Shown here piece after piece: positions 55,773 to 64,000 of a DNA stretch of 64,000 bases. The stretch's first letter is position 1. Every line of letters starts with the position of its first letter. The notes below the pieces were generated by a model that had not been told where the DNA came from, ran no database searches, and saw only the letters and a list, made by a program, of their open reading frames with translations. Source of the DNA: Tahibacter soli (GTDB lineage Bacteria; Pseudomonadota; Gammaproteobacteria; Xanthomonadales; Rhodanobacteraceae); contig NZ_JAOVZO020000020.1 in assembly GCF_025717065.2 (NCBI RefSeq), positions 310,001 to 374,000 of the forward strand, in the 5' to 3' direction. The translations under genes and the position numbers were made by a program.

Positions 55773-57275
55773 ATGCAGCTGATCGACAAACTCGCGCTTC
55801 TGCGCAACGCCGGCGGCGCCGCCCGCACCGTCGGCCTCGACGATGCCACGATCGCGCGCCATGCCGCGACCTCTCCCGAACTCGTCGCCGCGATCGACCT
55901 CGCGCACGAACGCTTCGCCGAAATCCGCGCCGCGTTTCCGGATCTCCTCGCGCTCGACGAAGCCGAGCAGATGCGCCGCGTGCAGGCCGACTACGTGAAC
56001 TTCTACGCCGAAGACGCCGTGAACCCGTACGTCGCGCTCGCCGCGAGCGGCCCGTGGGTCGTCACGCTCAAGGGCGCCGTGCTGCACGATTCGGGCGGCT
56101 ACGGCATGCTCGGCTTCGGCCACGCGCCGCCGGCCGTGATCGAAGCGATGAGCCGTCCGCAGGTGATGGCGAACGTGATGACGCCGAACGTCGCGCAGCT
56201 GAAGTTTTCCACGGCGCTGCGCGCGGCGATCGGCGCCGGCCGCGGCGGTTGCCCGTACACGCATTTCCTGTGCCTCAACTCCGGTTCGGAATCGGTGTCG
56301 CTCGCCTGCCGCATCGCCGACGTCAACGCCAAGCTCATGACCGACGCCGGCGGCCGCTACGCGGGCCGCACGATCAAGCGCCTCGCGGTCAAGGGCGCGT
56401 TCCACGGCCGCACCGAGCGTCCGGCCGTCTATTCCGATTCTTCGCGCAAGACCTACACGCAGCACCTCGCGAGCTTCCGCGACGAAACGAGCCTGATCAC
56501 GGTCGAGCCGTACAATGTGGAACAGTTGCGCCAGGCGTTCGCCGACGCCGACCGCCACGGCTGGTTCATCGAGGCGATGTTCCTCGAACCCGTCATGGGC
56601 GAAGGCGATCCGGGCCGCGCGGTGACGCCGGAGTTCTACGCCGCCGCGCGCGAGCTGACGCAGGCCCACGGCTCGCTGTTCCTCGTCGACTCGATCCAGG
56701 CCGGCCTGCGCGCGCACGGCGTACTGTCGATCGTCGACTATCCGGGCTTCGAGAAGCTCGCGCCGCCGGACATGGAAACCTATTCGAAGGCGCTCAACGC
56801 CGGCCAGTATCCGCTGTCGGTGCTCGCGGTGAGCGAGCGCGCCTCGGCGCTGTACAAGCGCGGCATCTACGGCAACACGATGACGACGAACCCGCGCGCG
56901 ATGGACGTCGCCTGCGCGGTGCTGAACCTGCTCACGCCGGCCGTGCGCGAGAACATCGCGGTGCGCGGCAAGGAGTTCCTCGCCAAGCTCGAAGCGCTCA
57001 AGGCCGAGCTGCCGGGCTACATCACCAAGGTGCAGGGCACGGGCCTGCTGTTCTCGTGCGAGCTGTCGAACGCGTTCAAGTGCTACGGCGCGAACAGCAC
57101 CGAGGAATACATGCGCGAGCACGGCTACGGCGTGATCCACGGCGGCGCCAACTCGCTGCGCTTCACCCCGCACTTCAACATCACGAGCGCGGAAGTCGAC
57201 CTCGTGATCGCCGGCGTGCGCCAGGCGCTCGTCGACGGTCCGCGCAAGAGCGACGACGCGAAAGCCGCGGCGTAA
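55773..57275 (+). CDS. Class III PLP-dependent aminotransferase
   Basis: This 500-aa protein has the class III fold: GSESVSLACRIADVNAK, the EPVMGEGDPGR block and the PLP-binding lysine K339 in TYSKALNAGQYPLSVLA. It is longer than ornithine or lysine aminotransferases (about 400-450 aa). The loop that normally reads DEVQTG is DSIQAG, so Ser replaces the Glu that follows the cofactor-binding Asp. This suggests an unusual substrate. A lysine-type 6-transaminase is possible but not supported. A terminator follows at 57290. Confidence 0.88.
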   Translation: MQLIDKLALLRNAGGAARTVGLDDATIARHAATSPELVAAIDLAHERFAEIRAAFPDLLALDEAEQMRRVQADYVNFYAEDAVNPYVALAASGPWVVTLKGAVLHDSGGYGMLGFGHAPPAVIEAMSRPQVMANVMTPNVAQLKFSTALRAAIGAGRGGCPYTHFLCLNSGSESVSLACRIADVNAKLMTDAGGRYAGRTIKRLAVKGAFHGRTERPAVYSDSSRKTYTQHLASFRDETSLITVEPYNVEQLRQAFADADRHGWFIEAMFLEPVMGEGDPGRAVTPEFYAAARELTQAHGSLFLVDSIQAGLRAHGVLSIVDYPGFEKLAPPDMETYSKALNAGQYPLSVLAVSERASALYKRGIYGNTMTTNPRAMDVACAVLNLLTPAVRENIAVRGKEFLAKLEALKAELPGYITKVQGTGLLFSCELSNAFKCYGANSTEEYMREHGYGVIHGGANSLRFTPHFNITSAEVDLVIAGVRQALVDGPRKSDDAKAAA

Positions 57276-57289
57276 TCGCGATGCATCCG

Positions 57290-57314
57290 GACGGCCGGCG
57301 CAACGCCGGCCGTC
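57290..57314 (+). terminator. Terminator after the aminotransferase
   Basis: GACGGCCGGCG and CGCCGGCCGTC form an 11-bp stem around CAA, 14 bases after the stop, followed by TTTGCG. Confidence 0.75.
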
Positions 57315-57331
57315 TTTGCGCTACGTGGGTA

Positions 57332-57485
57332 CCCTGTCCCGGAAGTATCATCGAACAATTCCGGCGTCTTTCGCCGCGATACTGCGTTGCGGCTCGTCGC
57401 CGTACTACCAGTACGACTCCTCGCCGCGCCTTGTCTCGCGACGAAATCCATCCGGAATTTTGTTCGACATACTCCCGGGACAGGG
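57332..57485. repeat. 154-bp MITE-like inverted-repeat element
   Basis: The left arm (57332-57364) begins CCCTGTCCCGG and ends AACAATTCCGG. The right arm (57452-57485) begins CCGGAATTTTGTT and ends CCCGGGACAGGG. The arms are near-perfect reverse complements with small indels. The inner 87 bases also contain the palindrome CGTACTACCAGTACG flanked by partly paired GCGGCTCGTCG and CTCCTCGCCGC. No coding potential. The element ends 6 bases before the P-loop gene. Confidence 0.75.
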
Positions 57486-57491
57486 CACCGC

Positions 57492-58340
57492 ATGACCCTC
57501 CGCAAAAAACTCGCCGACTTCGGCTTCGAATCGAACGACGACTACGACTATCCGCTGCGCTGCCTGTTCGAAGCGCCGCTCGATCATCTGCGCTGCCTCA
57601 ACGTCGCGGGCACGGCCGGCCGGCGCAAGACCGCGCTCGCCAACGCGCTGGCGCACGCGCTCGACTATCCGCACATCCTCTACCACGACTTCACCTCGCC
57701 CGAACCGCCGCAGGCGCCGGTCATGGTCGCGCCCGACGCGCCGCCCGACCAGGCGCTCGAAGCGCCGCTGCCGGTGTTCGAACGCGCGATGACCGAAGCC
57801 TGCGCCTACTCCGAGGGCGCACGCACGATTCTCATCCTCGACCAGTTGCAGGCCGCCGGCTTCGCCGACCACATCCGCCTGTACCACTTCGTGCAGACCG
57901 GCGAATGGACGTCCGCGCAGGGTACGGTCGTTGCGAATCCGAACCACCTGCTGCTCGTGCTGATCTCCGAGGACGCGCTGTACCACTCGCTCGCGAAAGT
58001 CAGCTTCCGCGTGCATGCCGACGCGAGCCGCGCCTACCAGGAATTCCGCCCGGAAGACTTCGGGCTCGACGCGAGCGCCGGCGAATTCATGGCCGCGCTC
58101 GGCGCGCTGTTCGCGACGATCGGCGCGAGCCCCACGCCGAACGAGTACGCGCGCATCCTCGACGACGTGCACCAGCGCGTGCGCACCGACGAGCAGCTGC
58201 GCCTGTCGCTGTTCGGCTGGATGGAACAGCTCGACCGCGGCGCGCTGTACGCGGCGCCCGCGCAGGCGCTGCTGGCCGACGCGGTGCACGCGATCAACCG
58301 CTATCTCGGCATCGAGGAAATCGAGCTGGGCGGAGAATGA
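57492..58340 (+). CDS. P-loop ATPase-like protein with variant Walker A
   Basis: This 282-aa protein starts MTLRKKLADFGFESNDDYDY and carries a possible Walker A of unusual form, GTAGRRKTALANAL (GxxGxRKT). ARTILILDQLQAAGF follows, looking like a hydrophobic Walker B strand. The rest is helical. This is AAA/MoxR-like at a guess, but no family was recognised. The element at 57332-57485 lies immediately upstream. The HAD gene follows 7 bases later, so they probably share a transcript. Confidence 0.65.
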   Translation: MTLRKKLADFGFESNDDYDYPLRCLFEAPLDHLRCLNVAGTAGRRKTALANALAHALDYPHILYHDFTSPEPPQAPVMVAPDAPPDQALEAPLPVFERAMTEACAYSEGARTILILDQLQAAGFADHIRLYHFVQTGEWTSAQGTVVANPNHLLLVLISEDALYHSLAKVSFRVHADASRAYQEFRPEDFGLDASAGEFMAALGALFATIGASPTPNEYARILDDVHQRVRTDEQLRLSLFGWMEQLDRGALYAAPAQALLADAVHAINRYLGIEEIELGGE

Positions 58341-58347
58341 GATCGCG

Positions 58348-58980
58348 ATGAGGCGCTACGATCTCGTCGTCTTCGATTTCGACGGAACGCTGGCCGATTC
58401 CCTCGGCTGGTTCCGGCGCATCCTGCCCGATGTCGAAGCGACGTTCGGTCTGCGGCCGCTCGATCCCGCGCAGTTCGACGCGCACCGGTCGATGCCGGCG
58501 CGCGCGCTGATCGCGAAGATGGGCGTGCGCTGGTGGCAGCTGCCGGGCATCGCGCGCTACGCGCGGCGGCGCATGAGCGCCGAGGCCGCCACGATCGCGC
58601 TGTTCGACGGCGTGCCCGCGATGCTCTCGCGTCTGCGCGACGCCGGCGTGCGGCTCGCCGTGGTGACGACCAACAGCGAAGCGAACGTCCTGCGCATTCT
58701 CGGCGACGCCGCCGCGTGCATCGACCATTTCGGTTGCGGCGCGGCGATGTTCGGCAAGAAGCGGCACACGCGCGCGGCGATGCGCGCGACCGGCGTCGCG
58801 CCAGCGCGCACGCTGTGCGTCGGCGACGAACTGCGCGACGCCGACGCGGCACGCGCAGTCGGCGCCGATTTCGTTCCGGTCGGCTGGGGCTACACGCTGC
58901 CGTCGGCGTTCGAAGCCGCGGGACACGCCGCGCCGCTCGACACGCCAGCGCGGATCTTCGACCGCGCGGTCGCGCCGTAA
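58348..58980 (+). CDS. HAD-superfamily phosphatase (phosphoglycolate-phosphatase-like)
   Basis: This 210-aa protein has the four HAD motifs: DFDGTLADS with the nucleophile Asp, VVTTNS, the Lys in KKRHTR and GDELRDADAA. The cap is inserted after motif I, as in phosphoglycolate phosphatase and beta-phosphoglucomutase. It hydrolyses a small phosphate ester, unknown here. The ATG at 58348 is 7 bases after the P-loop gene. It is convergent with the alpha/beta hydrolase. Confidence 0.88.
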   Translation: MRRYDLVVFDFDGTLADSLGWFRRILPDVEATFGLRPLDPAQFDAHRSMPARALIAKMGVRWWQLPGIARYARRRMSAEAATIALFDGVPAMLSRLRDAGVRLAVVTTNSEANVLRILGDAAACIDHFGCGAAMFGKKRHTRAAMRATGVAPARTLCVGDELRDADAARAVGADFVPVGWGYTLPSAFEAAGHAAPLDTPARIFDRAVAP

Positions 58981-58989
58981 CCGCGACGC

Positions 58990-60324
58990 TCACGCGAAGC
59001 CGAACCGCCGGTCGAGCCAGTCGCCGATCACATCGAGCGCGCGCGGCGCGAACGTCTCCTCGATCTGCGGGTACTCGTACGCTTCGCCGGTCGTACACGT
59101 CTGGAAAAGGTGATTGAGGTCCGGCAGCGACGCGATCTCGACGTCGGCATTGCCGCCGGCCGCGAGCGCCTGCGCGATCGCCGCGAGATTCGGCGCCGCC
59201 GGCACCTGCGTGTCGCGCTCGCCGTTCGCCGCCAGCACCGGCGCCGCCACGCGTGCCGTCGTGGCGACCGGATCGAAGCGCAGCAGCGAGCGCAGCCACG
59301 GCGTGTTGCAGCGGTCGATCCACGCCGGCACGAAGAACGATGCGGCCGTTTTCGCCGCGTCGAAGCGTCCGGCGATCGCGTCGACCTGTGCCGCATCGAG
59401 CGGCGCACCGTCGGCGCGTGCCGCGAGGTCGGCGTAGATCGCGAGCGTGAATGCGCGGTGGCGCTCGATGCCGGCCGCGTCGGCCCAGCCGCGCTGCGCG
59501 ATCAGGCGGCATTCGCGGTCGGCGAGCGCCGCATCGAACGCGATGCCGGGGCCCGCGAGCGACACGACGAACGCGACATCGGCGCGGCGCGCGGCGACGA
59601 TGCGCGCGATGCCGCTGCCGGCGCTGTGGCCGATCAGGCCGATCGGCAGGCCGCGCAGATCGTCGCGGTGCTTGAGCCAGTCGAGCGCGGCCGACATGTC
59701 GTCGGCCTCGTCGGCGATAGTGAGCGTCGAACGGTCGCCGGTCGACGCGCCGACGCCGCGATCGTCGAGGCGCAGCACCGCGTAGCCGCGTCGGGTCAGA
59801 TAGTCGGCGAGCACGAAGAACGGCTTGTGGCCGAACACCGTTTCGTCGCGATCCATCGCGCCGGAACCCGTCACGAGCAGCGCGACCGCGCGCGGTCGCG
59901 TGCGCGGCATCGTGAGCGTACCGGCGAGGCGGCAGCCGTCGGCGTCGACGATCGCGTCTTCTATCGCGTAGTCGAACGGCGGCTTCGGCAACTGCGGACG
60001 ATTCGGCGCGGCGAACGCGGGTTCGCCGCGCGCGAGCGTCATCGCATAGCGGTTGCCGTTCTTCGCGAACGCGCCGGCGATGCGATCGCCGTCGAAGCGG
60101 CCGGCGTATTCGCCCAGCGAATTGCTGACGAACGTCAACGTGCCGTTCGCGTAGGCCGCGCCGTCGTAGACGATGCCGCTGCGGCCGAGCTGCAGCAGAT
60201 CGGCGAGCACCGCGAGGCCCGCGTCGCCGTGCGAAACGCGCAGCACGATCGGCACCGCCGTATCGCCGATCTCGACCTTGCCGTGCCACGTGCCGGCGAT
60301 ATCGGCATCCGTCGTCTCGCTCAT
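58990..60324 (-). CDS. Alpha/beta hydrolase, lipase/peptidase-like
   Basis: This 444-aa protein has an N-terminal beta-rich domain (about 1-110), then an alpha/beta hydrolase. The nucleophile Ser is in GLIGHSAGSGIARIV, and the catalytic His is probably in LPDLNHLFQTC. The layout resembles the lipoprotein-type serine hydrolases. No signal peptide is evident, so it should be cytoplasmic. Substrate unknown. Confidence 0.82.
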   Translation of the reverse strand: MSETTDADIAGTWHGKVEIGDTAVPIVLRVSHGDAGLAVLADLLQLGRSGIVYDGAAYANGTLTFVSNSLGEYAGRFDGDRIAGAFAKNGNRYAMTLARGEPAFAAPNRPQLPKPPFDYAIEDAIVDADGCRLAGTLTMPRTRPRAVALLVTGSGAMDRDETVFGHKPFFVLADYLTRRGYAVLRLDDRGVGASTGDRSTLTIADEADDMSAALDWLKHRDDLRGLPIGLIGHSAGSGIARIVAARRADVAFVVSLAGPGIAFDAALADRECRLIAQRGWADAAGIERHRAFTLAIYADLAARADGAPLDAAQVDAIAGRFDAAKTAASFFVPAWIDRCNTPWLRSLLRFDPVATTARVAAPVLAANGERDTQVPAAPNLAAIAQALAAGGNADVEIASLPDLNHLFQTCTTGEAYEYPQIEETFAPRALDVIGDWLDRRFGFA

Positions 60325-60512
60325 CGCTTCGCTCCGCTCAACCGGCCCCGATCGGCCGGCGCGCACAGTAGCAGCCGCGACGCGCCGAAAACCGCAACCG
60401 GCAAAACGTGGTTCACCGGCAGTGCCGCGGCGTTGTCGTACAATGATGCACGCTGGAAATCCGCGAAAGTCGCCGACGCAGGCGCGGGCCACTCCTTCGC
60501 GCGCCGCAGCCG

Positions 60513-61976
60513 TCACGGAGCCTTGCCTGACGCGATCGCGACCGCCTTCTTCAACACGACGTCGTCTGCCGGCTCCGGCAACGGCGTCGCGATCGCGATG
60601 TCCGGCACGACGCCGCGCGGCGTCGCGTCGCCGCTGATACGCACGATGTACGCCTTCGGAAAGCCGACGGCGATGCCCGTGCGCGGCAGCGCGAACTGCT
60701 CCATCGCGCCGTACGTCGTGGCGAGATCGGAGGTTTCTTCGCCGAGGATCGTCGCGAATTTCAAATCCTGCGCGAGCGCCGCCACGTTCGCCGTGTTCGA
60801 GTACGAATGGCGATTGATCAACAGGTATACCTTTCCCGAAAACCGCCTGCCCTCGCGCGGGTGCGCCTGCGGCAGGTCGAATTCGAACACGTCGCCGAGC
60901 TTGCGCCTGCCGTATTCCGCGGCGTAGCGGTGCGACATGCCGTTCGGGTCTTTCTCGAGCGGCACGCGTTTCGCGTTCGTGTCGATCGCGCCCTGGCTCA
61001 CCTTGACGCGGAACGACCCGCAGAACCGCCACGGCCGGTCGGCGAACCACGCGATCATGCGGTCGCTGAACGAGTTGTCGCCACCGGGGTTGTCGCGCAG
61101 GTCGATCACGAGACTCTTCGCATCGGCCGCGACGAACCGTTCGAACGCGCTGTCGATGAAGGCCGTGAATGCGGTGGCGTCCCACATGTCCGTCGCACCT
61201 TCGACCGCGTTGTAGAACGGCCCGGGGCGCAGATAGGCGACGCCGCCGTCGAGCATGCGCGACTCGCGCGCGGTCCACGACAGATCCAGTTGCTTCGGCG
61301 CCTTCCCGACCGCCGCGAGGAACTGCGCGCGCGACCGTGCCGGCACGCGCACGGTGCGCGTCGCGCCGTCGGCCTTGCGGATCGTGAGCGTGTAGCGCGC
61401 CGTCTCGCCGCGCTCGCGCCACAGCGCCGCCCCGAACTGCCCTTCGAGCAGGGTGCCGAGCATGTAGTCGTTGTCGGCCGAGACGTGCGCGCCGAGCCGC
61501 GCGATCCACTCGCGCATCGGCTTGCCGTCGAGCGATACGATCTCGTCGCCGATCGCGATCGCCTCGCCGCTGCCGTTCTGCGCCACGCGCACGACGCCGC
61601 CGACAACGCGGATACCGATCGGAAACGCCTTGCCGCCGGCTTCGCGAAACGCGCCGTAGGCGTCGTCGGTCGCGTCGATGCGCGCATGCGCGACTCGGCC
61701 GTAGGCGACGAACGTCTGGAACCGCGATTCGATCTCGCCGCGCGCGAGCGGTTTGTCGAAGCCGCGGCGCATCTTCGCGAACAGCGCGTCGTAGTCGGCT
61801 TTTTCGCGCCGCGCGTACAGGTCGTAGTGCGACGCCTTGAGGCCGTCGTACAGCGCGTCGAAATCGGCGCGGATCGCTTCGGCCGGCCAGGTTTGCGGCG
61901 TAGACTTCGGCGTATCGGCGGTCGCGGCGAACGACAGCAGCGTGCCGCACAGCGCGGCGAGGATTCGGGCTTTCAT
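60513..61976 (-). CDS. Exported S41-family serine peptidase
   Basis: This 487-aa protein has a signal peptide (LAALCGTLLSFAATADT), a short PDZ-like region (SGEAIAIGDEIVSLDGKPMR) and a C-terminal S41 domain. The S41 domain has LVIDLRDNPGGDNSFSDRM and LLINRHSYSNTANVAAL. The Ser of RHSYSNTAN is the likely nucleophile. It is like the tail-specific protease and interphotoreceptor-binding group. It sits alone on the minus strand, about 100 bases from a divergent regulator. Confidence 0.85.
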   Translation of the reverse strand: MKARILAALCGTLLSFAATADTPKSTPQTWPAEAIRADFDALYDGLKASHYDLYARREKADYDALFAKMRRGFDKPLARGEIESRFQTFVAYGRVAHARIDATDDAYGAFREAGGKAFPIGIRVVGGVVRVAQNGSGEAIAIGDEIVSLDGKPMREWIARLGAHVSADNDYMLGTLLEGQFGAALWRERGETARYTLTIRKADGATRTVRVPARSRAQFLAAVGKAPKQLDLSWTARESRMLDGGVAYLRPGPFYNAVEGATDMWDATAFTAFIDSAFERFVAADAKSLVIDLRDNPGGDNSFSDRMIAWFADRPWRFCGSFRVKVSQGAIDTNAKRVPLEKDPNGMSHRYAAEYGRRKLGDVFEFDLPQAHPREGRRFSGKVYLLINRHSYSNTANVAALAQDLKFATILGEETSDLATTYGAMEQFALPRTGIAVGFPKAYIVRISGDATPRGVVPDIAIATPLPEPADDVVLKKAVAIASGKAP

Positions 61977-62079
61977 GATGATCCCTGAGAAAAAGTCGGA
62001 GCCGACGGTTCGGCGCCAGTTGGCCTCTCAACGGCGACGACAGGCAAGGACGGAATCCTCCTTTTTCCTCCAGACGGGC

Positions 62080-63285
62080 ATGGCGATGCATGACGACCTG
62101 AAAATCGGCGCCTGGAGCGCCCGCCGCTCGACCGGCGAACTCGTCCGCGACGACGGCCGCGTCGAACGCATCGAGCCGCGCCTGATGGACCTCCTGCTGC
62201 GGCTCGCGCGCGAACCCGGCACCGTGGTGTCGCGCGAAGCGATCCTCGCCGACGTGTGGCCCGGCGTGGTCGTCGACGACGACGCCCTCGCCCGCGCCGT
62301 GTCGCGCCTGCGCCGCGCGCTCGGCGACGATGCGAAATCGCCGCGCTACGTCGAAACGATTCCCAAGCGCGGCTATCGGCTGATCGCGCCGGTCGGCGCG
62401 GCCGTCGCGCGCGCGCCGAAGCGCCGAGCGGGCGTATGGGCGGGCATCGCCGCCGCGCTCGGCGTCGCGGCGGTCGCGCTCGTGCCGCTCGCGCTCGGCG
62501 GCTACGCGCCGCACGCCGACGCGAAGGCGACCGTCGCACGCGCCGACGATTTCTACGGGCAGTACACGCGCACCGACAACGAAGCCGCGATCGAGCTGTA
62601 CGAACGCATCATCGGCCGCGATTCCGAATACGCGCCGGCGTACGCGGGCCTCGCCAACGCGCTCGTGCAGCGCGCGATCCGCTGGCCCGGCCCGCCCGGC
62701 TCGGTCGAGTTCACGCAGCTGCGCGACGCGCTGCGCGCCGATGCGCTGGCCTCGCCGTTCGCGCAGGCGCAGCTCGAACGCGCGGCCATGCTCGCCGAGC
62801 GCGCTCTGCGGCTCGCGCCGAACGACGCGGCGGCGCTCAAGGCGCTCGGCTTCGTCGCCAGCGCGCGGCGCGATTTTCCGGCCGCGCTCGCGGCCTACCG
62901 GCACGCGCTCGCGCGCGATCCCGAGTCGTGGGGCGTCATGATCAACGTCGGCGACGTGCTGGAAATCGCCGGCGACGCGGCGCAGGCCGTGCCGTACTTC
63001 GAAGCGGCGTACGCGGCGATGGTGCGCGCGTATCCGGCGCAGGCCGCGCGCGTGCAGCCGTGGCTCGCGCCGCTCGGCGTCGCGATCGGCGACCGCTATC
63101 GCGACGGCGGCGATACGCGCAACGCGGAATCGTGGTATCGCCGCGCGCTCGACGACGCGCCGCTCAACCCAGACGCAACCGCGAAACTCGCGGGCCTGTT
63201 GCGCGCGACCGGCCGTGCCGAGGCGGCGACGCGCGTCTGCGAGGATCTGCGCCGCCGCGTGGGGCCGCGCGAGGATTGCGTCTAG
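62080..63285 (+). CDS. Membrane-bound winged-helix/TPR regulator (CadC-like)
   Basis: This 401-aa protein has an OmpR-type winged helix (LKIGAWSARRSTGELVRDDG to ETIPKRGYRLIAPV). A membrane helix (WAGIAAALGVAAVALVPLAL) follows at about residue 128. TPR repeats fill the periplasmic part (LRLAPNDAAALKALGFVASA and AAYRHALARDPESWGVMINV). It is a ToxR/CadC-like one-component regulator that could sense a periplasmic signal. The ATG at 62080 was chosen because it gives the typical short start before the wHTH. Confidence 0.88.
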   Translation: MAMHDDLKIGAWSARRSTGELVRDDGRVERIEPRLMDLLLRLAREPGTVVSREAILADVWPGVVVDDDALARAVSRLRRALGDDAKSPRYVETIPKRGYRLIAPVGAAVARAPKRRAGVWAGIAAALGVAAVALVPLALGGYAPHADAKATVARADDFYGQYTRTDNEAAIELYERIIGRDSEYAPAYAGLANALVQRAIRWPGPPGSVEFTQLRDALRADALASPFAQAQLERAAMLAERALRLAPNDAAALKALGFVASARRDFPAALAAYRHALARDPESWGVMINVGDVLEIAGDAAQAVPYFEAAYAAMVRAYPAQAARVQPWLAPLGVAIGDRYRDGGDTRNAESWYRRALDDAPLNPDATAKLAGLLRATGRAEAATRVCEDLRRRVGPREDCV

Positions 63286-63298
63286 AGAACGATCCCGG

Positions 63299-64000
63299 CT
63301 AAAGCGTTCGCGCGCCTTCGTACACGCGCAGATGCGCGCAGGCAGTCGCGAGCAGCGGCAGGTCGAGCCCGGCGCGCGCGCCGCGCGCGACGAGATCGCC
63401 CAGGATGTGCTCGCACTCGGTGCGCGCGCCGCGCTCGAGATCGCGCAGCATCGACGCCGTCAGCGGCGAGTTGGCCGCCGTGAGGCTCGTATCGGAATCG
63501 GCGGCCGACGCGTCGCCCACCGGGTGCCCGCACGCCTGCGCCACGCTGCGTGCTTCGGCGTAGCAGCGGCGCATCAGCGCAGTGCCGTCGGGCGTCGCGA
63601 CGATCTGCCCGATGCTGCCGCGCATGACGCAGGTCATCGCGGCGAGCGTTGAAAGAAATGCCCATTTTTCCCACATCGCGGCGACGATGCGTTCGCTGTG
63701 CGTCACCGATACCGGCATCGCGAGCAGCGCCGGCGCGATCTCGGCGGTGCGCGGATCTTCACGGCGCGCACCGAACGTCAGGCGATGCACCTTGCCCAGA
63801 TGCCGCACGACGCCGTCGTCCTGCAGCGTGACCGGAATGTGACACAGGCCGCCCCAGACGCGCTCGGCGCCGAACGCGAGATCGAGCGCGTCGAGATGAC
63901 GCATGCCGTTGAGCAGCGGCACGACGCGCGTGCGCGCGCCGATCGCCGGCGCGATCGCGGCGATCGCGCTGTCGAGGTCGTACGCCTTGCACGCGAGCAG
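63299..64000 (-). CDS. 2-Dehydropantoate 2-reductase-like protein (partial, N-terminus missing)
   Basis: The 234 residues present run off the right edge of the window. Blocks LLACKAYDLDSAIAAIAPAI, PLLNGMRHLDAL and MWEKWAFLSTLAAMTCVMRG match PanE/ApbA-type ketopantoate reductases, which make pantoate for coenzyme A. The first 70 or so residues, with the NADP-binding motif, are outside. The gene could also be a related 2-oxo-acid reductase. It is convergent with the regulator at 62080-63285. Confidence 0.85.
   Translation of the reverse strand: MLACKAYDLDSAIAAIAPAIGARTRVVPLLNGMRHLDALDLAFGAERVWGGLCHIPVTLQDDGVVRHLGKVHRLTFGARREDPRTAEIAPALLAMPVSVTHSERIVAAMWEKWAFLSTLAAMTCVMRGSIGQIVATPDGTALMRRCYAEARSVAQACGHPVGDASAADSDTSLTAANSPLTASMLRDLERGARTECEHILGDLVARGARAGLDLPLLATACAHLRVYEGARTL

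Noticed and set aside
57332-57485. Insertion sequence remnant
   Set aside because: Arms are present but no transposase fragment is, so it is listed as a MITE-like repeat.

Overview
The window is very GC-rich bacterial chromosome, densely coded on both strands. Several signals point to a gammaproteobacterium of the Xanthomonadales/Lysobacterales, perhaps Rhodanobacteraceae: apbC-dcd, queA-tgt and metG-rnf gene orders, many TonB-dependent receptors, C-rich intergenic palindromes, and secreted proteins with a GSGFE-like motif after the signal peptide. This assignment is an inference from gene content, not a computed match. No prophage, transposase, integrase or CRISPR array was seen.

Layout: 1-3.1 kb is the end of a glycan or envelope locus (partial gene, two-domain glycosyltransferase, methyltransferase, all overlapping by 4 bases). 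3.2-7.4 kb has a DUF3034 protein coupled to an exported truncated haemoglobin, then a TonB receptor. parE (7.5-9.4 kb) has its 3' end copied in a 278-bp tandem duplication that carries palindromic repeats. 9.96-14.6 kb (minus strand) holds a CocE/NonD hydrolase and a four-gene group (SMP-30-like, 2TM protein, VOC protein, ABM monooxygenase). A second TonB receptor (14.8-17.1 kb) converges on an MFS transporter that is translationally coupled to a 957-aa winged-helix/ATPase/TPR regulator. 21.4-25.2 kb is an operon of a DadA-like oxidoreductase, a second CocE/NonD hydrolase and HutG. tRNA-Pro(CGG) with a good promoter and terminator follows.

The most accessory part is 26.1-35.0 kb. It is an apparent three-gene minus-strand operon for secreted proteins: a PKD/calcium-repeat protein with four 26-residue repeats, a glycine-rich protein, and a 2172-aa RHS/YD protein. 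The RHS protein carries PKD-like, NHL-propeller and RHS-core parts and ends in an AT-richer tip with a PD-(D/E)XK-like nuclease motif. No immunity gene is recognisable beside it.

35-48 kb is mostly housekeeping: Sfp-type phosphopantetheinyl transferase, cold-shock protein, small exported proteins, dcd, apbC/mrp, metG, a reduced rnfA-rnfB pair, tgt and queA. 48-55.5 kb contains a DUF1877 protein and a six-gene minus-strand set: ABC ATPase, permease, DesK-like kinase, NarL-type regulator, DUF3142 lipoprotein and a TPR protein. 55.8-64 kb has a class-III aminotransferase, a 154-bp MITE-like inverted-repeat element, a P-loop protein, a HAD phosphatase, an alpha/beta hydrolase, an S41 peptidase, a membrane-bound winged-helix/TPR regulator and a truncated panE-like gene at the edge.
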